DNA from: Neomegalonema perideroedes DSM 15528 | GTDB taxonomy: Bacteria; Pseudomonadota; Alphaproteobacteria; Rhodobacterales; Rhodobacteraceae | Direction: 5' to 3' | DNA length: 64,000 nt | Assembly: GCF_000374145.1 (NCBI RefSeq) | Contig: NZ_KB893654.1 | Span: 1,018,995-1,082,994, forward strand | The notes under the pieces: generated by a model | What the model saw: the letters and a program-made list of their open reading frames with translations, nothing else | What the model was told of the DNA's origin: nothing | The model's database searches: none | Shown: piece by piece, positions 7,449 through 15,207 of the stretch | Numbering within the stretch: position 1 is the stretch's first letter | Layout: every line of letters starts with the position of its first letter | Made by a program: the position numbers and the translations under genes

Positions 7449-9167
7449 ATGACGCAGGCTGACAAGGCCGCCGCGCCGCAAGAGGTCGATCTGCTGGTCT
7501 GCGGCGCGGGCGCCGGAGGCATGACCGCGGCTCTGGTCGCGAAGCTGGAGGGGCTCGACGTCCTGCTCTGCGAAAAGACGGAGCAGGTCGGCGGGATCAC
7601 CGCCACCTCGGGCGGCACCACCTGGGTTCCCGGCAATTCGCTGGGCGCGGCGGTCGGGGCGCCCGACAAGGCCGAGGACGCGCGGGAGTTCCTGCGCTAT
7701 GTGGTCGGGAACCGGGGCGGCGAGGATCTGCGCGAGGCCTTCCTCGCTTCGGGCCGGGCCGCCATCGACGATCTTGCGGCCCGCAGCGAGGTGAAATTCG
7801 CCGCCGCCGCCGCTCATCCCGATTATCTCGACGGGCCGGGCTCCGCCTATGGAGGCCGCGCCCTTGGGCCTCTGCCCTTCGACGGCAAGCGCCTCGGCGA
7901 GGATTTCAAGCGCGTGCGTCCGCCCCGGCCCGAGTTCATGGGCCTCGGCGGCATGATGGTCGGGCGAGGGGAGATCGATTCTCTGCTGAATCCCTTCCGT
8001 TCGCTGGCGAATCTCCGTCAGGGGACGAAGATCGTCTTCAACCACCTCAAAGACCGCTTGAGCCATCCGCGCGGAACGCGGCTGCTCATGGGCAACGCCC
8101 TTGTGGCGCGGCTGCTCTTCAGCCTGCGCCGACAGGGGACGCCGATCCTCTTCGGGACTTCTCTTGAGGAGCTGATCGTGGAGGAGGGCCGCGTGGTCGG
8201 GGCGCGTCTGCGCGGGCCTGAGGGGGAGCGGATCGTGCGGGCGCGGCGCGGCGTGGTTCTGGCGACGGGCGGCCTCGCCTGGAATAAGGCCCTGCGCGAG
8301 AAATTCCTGCCCGAAGGGACGCGCGGCCTCTCGCTCGCGCCCGAGACCAACACCGGCGACGGCGCGACGGCGGCGACGAAGATCGGCGCGCGCTTCGAGG
8401 ACGGCGGCGATAGTCCGGCGCTCTGGATGCCCTGCTCCTCCTATCGCCGGGCGGACGGCCATCTGGCGGTCTGGCCGCATATCCTGCTCGACCGCGCCAA
8501 GCCGGGGCTTCTGGCGGTGAATTCCTCGGGGCGCCGCTTCGTCAATGAAAGCGACAGCTATCATGATTTCAGCATGGCCCAGATTCGCGGCGCGCCCGAC
8601 GCTCTGCCCGCATGGCTGATCTGCGGCGCGGCCTTCGTCAAACGCTATGGGCTCGGACTGGTGCTGCCCGGCGGACATGGCCTCCGGCGGATGGTCAAGG
8701 CGGGCTATCTGATCGAGGCGCCGGATCTGGCGAAGCTGGCGGAGAAGATCGGCGTTCCGGCTGAGGCTCTGGCGGCGACCGCGGCCCGTTACGACGAGCT
8801 CGCGAAAACCGGCGCAGACGCCGATTTCGGGCGCGGGACCAGCGTGATGAACCGCTTCAACGGCGATTCCGAAGCGGGCGGCGCCAATCCTTGCCTCGGT
8901 CCGGTGGGCGAGGGGCCTTACTACGCTCTGGAGGTGCGGCCCGCGGATCTCGCCTCCAGCGCGGGGCTGGCGGGCGATCCGCACGGGCGGGTTCTGAATG
9001 AGGCGGGCGCGCCGATTCCGGGGCTTTATGCGGCGGGCAACGATCTCGCTTCGATCTTTAAGGGAACCTATCCGGGGCCGGGCACCACCATAGGTCCGGC
9101 GGTGGTCTTCGGCTGGCGCGTCGCGCGCCATGCGGCGGGGCTGCCGACGCCGGATCGTCTGGAGTAA
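7449..9167 (+). CDS. KstD-like FAD-dependent dehydrogenase, copy 2
   Basis: A 572-residue flavoprotein homologous to the genes at 4193 and 27078. The start at 7449 is chosen for GAGGGAGGG upstream; an in-frame ATG at 7422 adds nine residues. The FAD fold has LLVCGAGAGGMTAALVA (about residues 14-30) and GGITATSGGTTWVPGN (about 49-64). The C-terminus has GPYYALEVRP, IPGLYAAGNDLASIF and GPGTTIGPA. It lacks the PGSLGT after the Tyr motif (PADLASS instead), so it may act on a different ring position or substrate than copy 1. It is the last gene of the 3337-9167 operon and convergent with pcaB. Confidence 0.86.
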   Translation: MTQADKAAAPQEVDLLVCGAGAGGMTAALVAKLEGLDVLLCEKTEQVGGITATSGGTTWVPGNSLGAAVGAPDKAEDAREFLRYVVGNRGGEDLREAFLASGRAAIDDLAARSEVKFAAAAAHPDYLDGPGSAYGGRALGPLPFDGKRLGEDFKRVRPPRPEFMGLGGMMVGRGEIDSLLNPFRSLANLRQGTKIVFNHLKDRLSHPRGTRLLMGNALVARLLFSLRRQGTPILFGTSLEELIVEEGRVVGARLRGPEGERIVRARRGVVLATGGLAWNKALREKFLPEGTRGLSLAPETNTGDGATAATKIGARFEDGGDSPALWMPCSSYRRADGHLAVWPHILLDRAKPGLLAVNSSGRRFVNESDSYHDFSMAQIRGAPDALPAWLICGAAFVKRYGLGLVLPGGHGLRRMVKAGYLIEAPDLAKLAEKIGVPAEALAATAARYDELAKTGADADFGRGTSVMNRFNGDSEAGGANPCLGPVGEGPYYALEVRPADLASSAGLAGDPHGRVLNEAGAPIPGLYAAGNDLASIFKGTYPGPGTTIGPAVVFGWRVARHAAGLPTPDRLE

Positions 9168-9180
9168 GGCGGGGCGGAGA

Positions 9181-10500
9181 TCAGGCGGCGCCTTGGGCGG
9201 CCTCGGCGAAGGCGCGGGCCTCCTGCGGGGCCGCTCCGAGCCCTCCGGCGGCGGAGAGGTCGAGATCCGGGAAATCCCGCGCCACGAGGGCCGTAAGCGA
9301 GGTGCCTTCCCTCTGAGCTTCGGCGCAGAGGGCCTTGATCTTCGCCTGAGCCTCGGGGCGCGGCAGATGGCGCGCCAAAGCGAAGCTATAGGCTTCGGCG
9401 TGGATCAGCCCTGAGCCGTCATCGAGATTGCGGGCCATGGCCTCCGGAACGGGCGAGATCGCCCCCGCCAGATCCCGCGCCAGAGTTAGCGCCCGCCCCG
9501 TCGAGAGGCAGAGCTGCGGCAGAGTCAGCCATTCGACGAACCAAGCGGCGCCGTCGCGCTGCTGACGATGGATTCCCGCGCCCTGAACCGCTCCGGCCAA
9601 GGCGAGGCTCTGGCGGGCGAGGGCGACCAGCGCGGAAGGCCCGACCGGATTTTGTTTTTGCGGCATGGTCGAGGAGCCTCCGGCGCCGGAGACTCGGATC
9701 TCGCCGATCCCCGATTGCGCCATGAGGATGAGGTCTTCGCCCATCTTGCCGAGGCTGACGGTCAGGCCCGCCATCCAAGCGGCGAAAGCGTCGATGTCCT
9801 CGCGTTCGGCGTGCCAGCTCGCGCCGGGATCGGCCAGCCCGAGCGCCGCCGCCAGAGCCGCCCGCAGGGCGGGGCCCTCGGGGCCCATGGCCGAGAGCGT
9901 GCCCGCCGCGCCGCCGAGCGAAACCCGCGCGAGGCGCGGCCTCAGCTCCGCCAGCGCCGCCCGATGACGGAGCAGAGGCCGCCCCCATCCCGCGACGACC
10001 GCGCCGAAGCTGGTCGGGGTGGCGGCTTGTCCATAGGTGCGGGCGGCCATGGGAAGCTCGGCGTGGCTTCCGGCCAGAGCGCCCAAAGCGCGGAGCGTCG
10101 CCGCAAGCCGCGCCTCCCAGAGATCCAGCAGCGGAAGCAGGCGCAGCGCCAGCCCAGTGTCCATCACATCCTGAGAGGTCGCGCCCCAATGGAGATATTG
10201 AGCATGCTCCGGCGCGTTCATCGCCTTGCGGAAGGCCGCCACGAGGCCCGGAACCGGCACGCCGTCCGTCGCGGCGGCGAGGCCCAGCGCGGCGGGGTCC
10301 AGCCGGACCTCGCCCGCCGCCCGCGCGATGAAGGCGGCGGAGTTCTCAGGAATCATCCCCAGATCGCCTTGCGCCTTCGCGAGAGCCCCCTCGACCCGCA
10401 GCATGGCGCGGATCTCCGCCTCCGCCGAGAAGAAGGCGGCGGTCTCCGCGTCGCCGAAGAGCGGGGCGTAGATGGGATTGTCGGCGAGGGCGGCGGGCAT
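9181..10500 (-). CDS. pcaB: 3-carboxy-cis,cis-muconate cycloisomerase
   Basis: A 439-residue member of the fumarase/aspartase superfamily. The family signature GGSSTMPQKQNP is present at about residues 260-271, and HWGATSQDVMDTG at about 102-114. The enzyme converts beta-carboxy-cis,cis-muconate to gamma-carboxymuconolactone in the protocatechuate branch of the beta-ketoadipate pathway. It is the last gene of the minus-strand operon pcaD-pcaC-pcaH-pcaG-BKACE-pcaB, separated by 20 bp from the BKACE gene. Confidence 0.95.
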   Translation of the reverse strand: MPAALADNPIYAPLFGDAETAAFFSAEAEIRAMLRVEGALAKAQGDLGMIPENSAAFIARAAGEVRLDPAALGLAAATDGVPVPGLVAAFRKAMNAPEHAQYLHWGATSQDVMDTGLALRLLPLLDLWEARLAATLRALGALAGSHAELPMAARTYGQAATPTSFGAVVAGWGRPLLRHRAALAELRPRLARVSLGGAAGTLSAMGPEGPALRAALAAALGLADPGASWHAEREDIDAFAAWMAGLTVSLGKMGEDLILMAQSGIGEIRVSGAGGSSTMPQKQNPVGPSALVALARQSLALAGAVQGAGIHRQQRDGAAWFVEWLTLPQLCLSTGRALTLARDLAGAISPVPEAMARNLDDGSGLIHAEAYSFALARHLPRPEAQAKIKALCAEAQREGTSLTALVARDFPDLDLSAAGGLGAAPQEARAFAEAAQGAA

Positions 10501-10520
10501 GGGCGGACTCCGGGGCCGGA

Positions 10521-11363
10521 TCAGGCGGCGAGGGGTTTAAGCTTGAGGATCTCGCGGGCCTGACGCCAGCTCGCGACCGGGCGGCCATAGGTTTCGCAAA
10601 GCTCCGCCGCGCGCCGCACGAGCGCCGCATTGGAGGGCGCGAGCCGGTCGCGGTCGAGGCGCACGTTGTCCTCAAGCCCCGTGCGGGCGTGGCCGCCCGC
10701 CGCGATGGCCCATTCGTTCAGAATAATTTGGTTCGGGCCGATCCCCGCCGCGCACCAAGGGACGTTTTCGCCGAAGAGCCGCCGCACCGTCTTGACGTAA
10801 TAATCAAAGACCTCGCGGTCTGCGGGCGTGGCGTTCTTCACGCCCATCACGAATTGGACATAGGGCCGATCCTTGATCGCGCCCGCCTTCCACATCTCAT
10901 GGGCCTTGAGGATATGCGAGAGGTCGAAAGCCTCGATCTCCGGCTTGACCTCATATTTCAGCATTTCGGCGGCGAGCCAGTCCACGAGATCGGGCGGATT
11001 CTCATAAACCCGGGTCGGGAAGTTGTTCGAACCCACCGAGAGCGAGGCCATATCCGGCGCCAGAGGCAGCATGCCGCCGCGCGCTTGTCCGGCGCCCGAG
11101 CGTCCGCCGGTCGAGAGCTGGATGATCAGGCCGGGACAATGCTTCTCCAGCTCCTCCTTGAGCCGGGCGAAACGTGCGGGGTCGGAGGTCGGCGCGCCTT
11201 GGTCGTCGCGGACATGGCAATGGGCGACGCTCGCCCCCGCCTCGAAGGCCTCCTGCGCGGATTCGACCTGCTCGGCGATGGAGATCGGCACCGCCGGATT
11301 ATTCGCCTTGGTCGGCAAAGAGCCCGTGATCGCCACGCAGAGGATGCAAGGATCGCTCATCAT
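10521..11363 (-). CDS. Beta-keto acid cleavage enzyme (BKACE, DUF849 family)
   Basis: A 280-residue BKACE/3-keto-5-aminohexanoate cleavage family protein. It begins PCILCVAITGSLPTKANNPA and carries the zinc-binding motif AHCHVRDDQG (about residues 47-56). Family members transfer the acetoacetate part of a beta-keto acid using acetyl-CoA; beta-ketoadipate is among known family substrates. It sits inside the pca operon between pcaG and pcaB, so cleavage of beta-ketoadipate to succinyl-CoA and acetoacetate is a strong inference. A PcaIJ/PcaF route is also encoded about 9 kb away. Confidence 0.88.
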   Translation of the reverse strand: MMSDPCILCVAITGSLPTKANNPAVPISIAEQVESAQEAFEAGASVAHCHVRDDQGAPTSDPARFARLKEELEKHCPGLIIQLSTGGRSGAGQARGGMLPLAPDMASLSVGSNNFPTRVYENPPDLVDWLAAEMLKYEVKPEIEAFDLSHILKAHEMWKAGAIKDRPYVQFVMGVKNATPADREVFDYYVKTVRRLFGENVPWCAAGIGPNQIILNEWAIAAGGHARTGLEDNVRLDRDRLAPSNAALVRRAAELCETYGRPVASWRQAREILKLKPLAA

Positions 11364-11367
11364 GGCC

Positions 11368-11973
11368 TCACAGATCGAAGAAGACGGTTTCGTTCTCGCC
11401 CTGAAGAACGACGTCGAAGCGATAAGCGCCTTCGCCGGTCTTTTTCGCGATCAGCGTCTTGACCCGCTCGCGATGCTCGATGCGCTGGAGGACGGGGCAG
11501 CTTTCATTCTCCTCATCCTCGAAATAGATCCGCGTCTGAAGCCCGAGGTTGATCCCCCGCGCCACCAGCCAAAGCGAGATATGCGGCGCCATGAGGCGGC
11601 CGTCATGAAAGGGGACGCGGCCGGGCTTGATCGTCTTGAGCGTCCATTCGCCCGTGTCGAAATCGGCGATGATGCGCGCCCAGCCGGAGACCTTCGGATC
11701 GGCGCCGCCGCGCGGATCATTGCTGGAGAAAAGCCCCTGAGCGTCGGCCTGCCAGCTTTCGATCAGAGCGTCGCGCAGGATCATGCCCGCGCCGTCGCGC
11801 ACCGTCCCCACGATGACGATCCGTTCGCCTTGCGCGCCTTCGGAGACGGGGCTCTCGCCCAGATCGCGCGGATAGATTCCCACATTGCCGAGCTTATTGG
11901 GGGTCAGGCCGATATGGACGTAGGGTCCGGCGGTCTGGGAGGGGGATTCCTTGAGATAATCGAGCTTCTGCAT
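11368..11973 (-). CDS. pcaG: Protocatechuate 3,4-dioxygenase alpha subunit
   Basis: A 201-residue alpha subunit of the non-haem Fe(III) intradiol dioxygenase that opens protocatechuate to 3-carboxy-cis,cis-muconate. It has SQTAGPYVHIGLTPN near the N-terminus, LIESWQADAQGLF (about residues 78-90) and the C-terminal YRFDVVLQGENETVFFDL. The ATG at 11973 overlaps the pcaH stop as TGATG; a GTG one codon upstream is also possible. As usual for alpha subunits it lacks the Tyr/His iron ligands, which lie in PcaH. Confidence 0.95.
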   Translation of the reverse strand: MQKLDYLKESPSQTAGPYVHIGLTPNKLGNVGIYPRDLGESPVSEGAQGERIVIVGTVRDGAGMILRDALIESWQADAQGLFSSNDPRGGADPKVSGWARIIADFDTGEWTLKTIKPGRVPFHDGRLMAPHISLWLVARGINLGLQTRIYFEDEENESCPVLQRIEHRERVKTLIAKKTGEGAYRFDVVLQGENETVFFDL

Positions 11974-12710
11974 CACATCCCCTCCTTGCGGTTTTCAAAG
12001 ACGCTCTGACGGCGCCCGCGCAGCACGATGTCGAATTTATAGGCGAGGCAATCCATGGGGATGGCCCGGTTCATATCCAGCGGCGCCACCAGCGCCTCGA
12101 CGGCTTTCTGCTGGCCGATGGTGTTGACGATGGGGCATTTCGCAATGAGCGGATCGCCCTCGAAATACATCTGGGTGATGAGCCTCTGGCCGAAGCCCGA
12201 GCCGAAGACGGAGATATGGATGTGCATCGGCCGCCAGTTGTTGACATGGTTCGGCCAGGGATAGGCGCCGGGACGGATGGTCAGGAATTCATAAGAGCCG
12301 TCCGGGCCGGAGATCGTGCGTCCGCAGCCGCTGAAATTGGGATCGAGCGGCGCGAGATAGCCGTCTTTCTTATGGCGGTAGCGGCCTCCGGCGTTGGCCT
12401 GCCAGATCTCCACCAGCACGCCGGGGACGCCGCGCCCGGATTCGTCCAGCACCCGGCCATGCATGATGATCCGCTCGCCGACGGCGGGTTGGCCGGTGAA
12501 GTTGAGGATCAGGTTATTATCCAGCTCGCCGAGCATCTCATGGCCGAAGGCCGGGCCGGTCTCCTCGCTGAGCGTCGAGGAGAGGGCCACCAGCGGCTTG
12601 AAGGGCGCGCGGGTGATCGAGGTCTTATAGCCCGGCGTATAGGCCGCCGGATGCCAGTCGCGATCCCGGAAGAAGAGCGGGCCGCGCTCGACGGAGTTTT
12701 TCTGGCTCAT
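11973..12710 (-). CDS. pcaH: Protocatechuate 3,4-dioxygenase beta subunit
   Basis: A 245-residue catalytic subunit. The iron-ligand motifs are visible: GGRYRHKKDG (Tyr), RPGAYPWPNHVN (Tyr) and RPMHIHISVFG (two His). The start at 12710 (MSQKNSV) overlaps the pcaC stop as ATGA; the frame continues upstream only as an antisense-like extension through pcaC. The protein pairs with PcaG, whose start overlaps its stop. Confidence 0.96.
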   Translation of the reverse strand: MSQKNSVERGPLFFRDRDWHPAAYTPGYKTSITRAPFKPLVALSSTLSEETGPAFGHEMLGELDNNLILNFTGQPAVGERIIMHGRVLDESGRGVPGVLVEIWQANAGGRYRHKKDGYLAPLDPNFSGCGRTISGPDGSYEFLTIRPGAYPWPNHVNNWRPMHIHISVFGSGFGQRLITQMYFEGDPLIAKCPIVNTIGQQKAVEALVAPLDMNRAIPMDCLAYKFDIVLRGRRQSVFENRKEGM

Positions 12711-13087
12711 CGCTGGTCCTCCATTTCGGCGAAAATCTCTTTGGCGATCTTGATCGCATGATTGGCGCGGGGCACGCCCGCATAGATGGCCACATGCAGC
12801 AGAGACTCCAGCACGTCCTCGCGCGAGGCTCCGGTGCGGGCGGTGGCGCGGATATGCATCGCCAATTCCTGATCGTCGCCCTGAGCCGCCAGCAGAGCGA
12901 TGGTCAGCATGGAGCGTTCGCGCAGCGGGATCGTCCCGCGCGACCAGAGATGCGACCATGCGGCTTCGGTGATCAGCGCCTGAAAGGCCGCGTCGAATTC
13001 GGTTTTGGCGGCCTCGGCGCGGTCCACATGGGCGTCTCCGAGGACGCGGCGGCGGGTGGCCATGCCTTGAGCTTTGCGGTCGGTCAT
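12707..13087 (-). CDS. pcaC: 4-carboxymuconolactone decarboxylase
   Basis: A 126-residue small CMD-fold enzyme that decarboxylates gamma-carboxymuconolactone to beta-ketoadipate enol-lactone. Typical segments are RRRVLGDAHVDRA near residues 12-24 and LRERSMLTIALLAAQG at about 56-71. It is a stand-alone enzyme, not fused to PcaD as in some bacteria. It overlaps pcaD upstream and pcaH downstream by four bases each. Confidence 0.95.
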   Translation of the reverse strand: MTDRKAQGMATRRRVLGDAHVDRAEAAKTEFDAAFQALITEAAWSHLWSRGTIPLRERSMLTIALLAAQGDDQELAMHIRATARTGASREDVLESLLHVAIYAGVPRANHAIKIAKEIFAEMEDQR

Positions 13088-13875
13088 CGGGCGTGCTCCT
13101 TGAGGAAGGGGGCGAGGATCGCGGCGAAGGCCTCGGGCGTCTCGACGCAGGGCAAATGTCCGGCTTTGGGAATGAGATGAAAGGCCGCGCCGGGGGTCAG
13201 ATCCGCCAGACCGCGCACCAGATCCGGCGGCGAGGCGCCGTCCTCCTCTCCGCCGATCACGAGGGTCGGCAGACGCAATTTCGCCGTCCCGGTCGTCAGA
13301 TCGGCGGCGGCGATGGCCTCGCAGGCGGCGGCGTAGCCTTCGGGATCCGTGCGCGCGAGCATGTTGCGCCAGAGCGGCAGATCAGGCCCGGCGCGGAAGG
13401 CGGGTCCGAACCAGCGCTCCATGACCGCCTCTGCGAGGCTCCCGACCCCGCCCGCCCGCACGGCGGCGACGCGCGCGCGCCAGCTTTCGGGCGTCCCCAT
13501 CCTCGGCGCCGTGTTGGAGAGGACCAGCGCCCGCACCAGATCGGGCCGAGCCGCCGCGAGGCTCTGGCCGATCATGCCGCCGATGGAGAGTCCGACGAAG
13601 ACCACAGGCCCTTGAGCTTCGGCCTCGATCAGGGCGGCGGCGTCCTCGGCGAAACCGGCGATGGAGACGGGAGCGCCCCCAAGGCCCCCCAGATCGGAGA
13701 GCCCATGGCCGCGTTTGTCGAAGCGAATGGCGCGGATCTCCGGTAAAAGCCGCAAAGCGGCCTCCCAGAGCCGCAGATCCGTGCCGAGGGAATTGGCGAA
13801 GACCACGGCGGGGGCGCTCTCCGGGCCGTCGACGCGATAATGCAGAACCCCCCAGGGCCGTTTCAGGCTTTTCAT
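13084..13875 (-). CDS. pcaD: 3-oxoadipate enol-lactonase
   Basis: A 263-residue alpha/beta hydrolase. The nucleophile elbow GLSIGGMIGQ (about residues 95-104), the acid-region GGEEDGASPP (about 209-218) and the histidine in PKAGHLPCVE (about 236-245) form the expected triad. It hydrolyses beta-ketoadipate enol-lactone to beta-ketoadipate. It is the first gene of the pca operon, and its upstream region has an ATCCAT/ATGGAT palindrome and a PcaQ-like site. Confidence 0.94.
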   Translation of the reverse strand: MKSLKRPWGVLHYRVDGPESAPAVVFANSLGTDLRLWEAALRLLPEIRAIRFDKRGHGLSDLGGLGGAPVSIAGFAEDAAALIEAEAQGPVVFVGLSIGGMIGQSLAAARPDLVRALVLSNTAPRMGTPESWRARVAAVRAGGVGSLAEAVMERWFGPAFRAGPDLPLWRNMLARTDPEGYAAACEAIAAADLTTGTAKLRLPTLVIGGEEDGASPPDLVRGLADLTPGAAFHLIPKAGHLPCVETPEAFAAILAPFLKEHAR

Positions 13876-13891
13876 TGGCGTTTCTCCCTAT

Positions 13892-13911
13892 ATCCATAAT
13901 AGATCATGGAT
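13892..13911. promoter_or_regulatory. Palindrome ATCCAT-N8-ATGGAT in the pcaD promoter
   Basis: A perfect 6-base inverted repeat with an 8-base spacer lies 17-36 bp upstream of the pcaD ATG, where a repressor would overlap the core promoter or transcript start. No copy was noticed elsewhere in the window. The regulator is unknown. Confidence 0.4.
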
Positions 13912-13947
13912 TTTAGAGAGCGAATAATGCGAAGTAGGCTGGAATTG

Positions 13948-13963
13948 ATACCGGAAAGGTTAT
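13948..13963. promoter_or_regulatory. Possible PcaQ-type LysR site upstream of pcaD
   Basis: ATACC..........GGTTAT-like dyad (ATACCGGAAAGGTTAT) about 75-90 bp upstream of the pcaD start. The known PcaQ site is ATAACC-N4-GGTTAA. Here the right half agrees well and the left half has lost one A. Position fits an activator site for the LysR regulator encoded at 22277. Confidence 0.4.
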
Positions 13964-13985
13964 GAATCCGGGGCGCCGCCTTCTT

Positions 13986-14909
13986 CTATTGCGGAGCGTC
14001 CCAGTTCTCGCGGACCACGGCGGCGGCGAGCTCGCGCCGGAAGCGGCTGATCGCATATTCGGCGAAGCTGGAGAGATGACGCCCCTTCTTCGAGACCACC
14101 CAAGCGGAGATCTCGGCCTTTTCGACCAGAGGCCGCCGCGTCACGCCGGGCATATAGACCTCGGCCACTGAAAATTCGTCGATCACCGCCGCCCCCAGCC
14201 CATGGCGCACGAGGCTGACCACCGTCTGGGCGAAGCGTCCGCGCATGGCGTAGCGGGGCGCGATTCCGGCGTCGCGGAAGGGCTGGGCGAGGATGGCGCC
14301 GTAAGGGTCGTTCGGATCGACGCCGATCAGCTCTTCGCGCGCCAGCTCATGCGCCGAGATCGCCGATTTCGCCGTCAGAGGATGGCCGTCGGGCAGAATG
14401 GCCACCAGCCGGCCCCGCGCGAGGAGCACGTTCTCCAGCGCCGGATTCTCCACCGCGAAGCTCATGACGACGAATTCGCCGCGATCCAGCAGCAGATAAT
14501 CGAGCGTCTCCTCGATCTTGAGGATGTTGAGGTCGATGAAGAGATCGGGAAAGCGCTCGCGCACCCCCCGCACCGCCCGCGCCGCGATGAATTGCGCGAT
14601 GGAGGGCGCCGAGGCGAAGGAAAGCCGCGCGTCCTCGCCTTTGCGCAGCGCCGCCACCGCCGCGTTGAGATTGCCCATCTGCCGATGCACCTGATGGACC
14701 ATCTCGAAGATGCTCTCGGCTTCGGCGGCGGGGATGAAGAGGCCCGCCTTGCGCTCGAAGAGCCGCAGCCCGAGCGAATCCTCCATATGTTTGACGAGGC
14801 GCGAGATCCCCGGCGCCGAGACGTTCAGCAGCTTGGCCGCGCCTTGAATCGTGCCCGCCATCATCACGGCGCGGATCGCTTCGACCTGTCTGAGCGTCAA
14901 TTCCTTCAT
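13986..14909 (-). CDS. LysR family transcriptional regulator
   Basis: A 307-residue LysR regulator. The N-terminal helix-turn-helix is LTLRQVEAIRAVMMAGTIQG followed by AAKLLNVSAPGISRLVKHME (about residues 4-43). The effector-binding domain follows, with LIGVDPNDPYG at about 190-200. It is divergent from the dehydroshikimate dehydratase gene at 15208, whose promoter it most likely controls. It is upstream of and codirectional with pcaD, with a 110-bp gap. It does not resemble the second LysR (22277) closely. Confidence 0.9.
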   Translation of the reverse strand: MKELTLRQVEAIRAVMMAGTIQGAAKLLNVSAPGISRLVKHMEDSLGLRLFERKAGLFIPAAEAESIFEMVHQVHRQMGNLNAAVAALRKGEDARLSFASAPSIAQFIAARAVRGVRERFPDLFIDLNILKIEETLDYLLLDRGEFVVMSFAVENPALENVLLARGRLVAILPDGHPLTAKSAISAHELAREELIGVDPNDPYGAILAQPFRDAGIAPRYAMRGRFAQTVVSLVRHGLGAAVIDEFSVAEVYMPGVTRRPLVEKAEISAWVVSKKGRHLSSFAEYAISRFRRELAAAVVRENWDAPQ

Positions 14910-15093
14910 GGCGCCATGAAGGCCGAGGCCGCGGGCGGCGTCAAGCGCCTCATGCGGCGCTCCGCCGCAGGCCCGCGCGGGGCCGGAGAGGGCGGGAGGC
15001 GTAACATGATGGTCTTTATCTCGCTGAAAACATCCTTGCCGTTATGGAGCCGCCTGAAGATCCTCCTCCCGAAAGCCGCAAGACCGCAGGCTG

Positions 15094-15194
15094 AGAGCGT
15101 TTTCCAGCGAAGCCGATCAGGCTTCGCGTCGTGAAAATGCGGCCACAAGAGAAGTTCGAGCGTTTGAACGACCAAACCTGGTCTGAAAACGCTC
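15094..15194 (+). repeat. 101-bp MITE/REP-like repeat, copy 1
   Basis: A non-coding element bounded by AGAGCGTTTTC and GAAAACGCTC. It has one GC-rich hairpin (GCGAAGCC / GGCTTCGC) near the left end and a second short hairpin (GACCA / TGGTC) near the right end. A 101-bp copy in the opposite orientation lies at 30324-30424 and a deleted copy at 22152-22192. It ends just before the ribosome site of the gene at 15208. Confidence 0.8.
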
Positions 15195-15207
15195 CGGGAA
15201 GGAAGCC

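Noticed and set aside
13986-14909. Calling this LysR gene pcaQ because it adjoins pcaD
   Set aside because: The LysR at 22277 fits PcaQ better by sequence. This one is divergent from quiC and differs in its effector domain.
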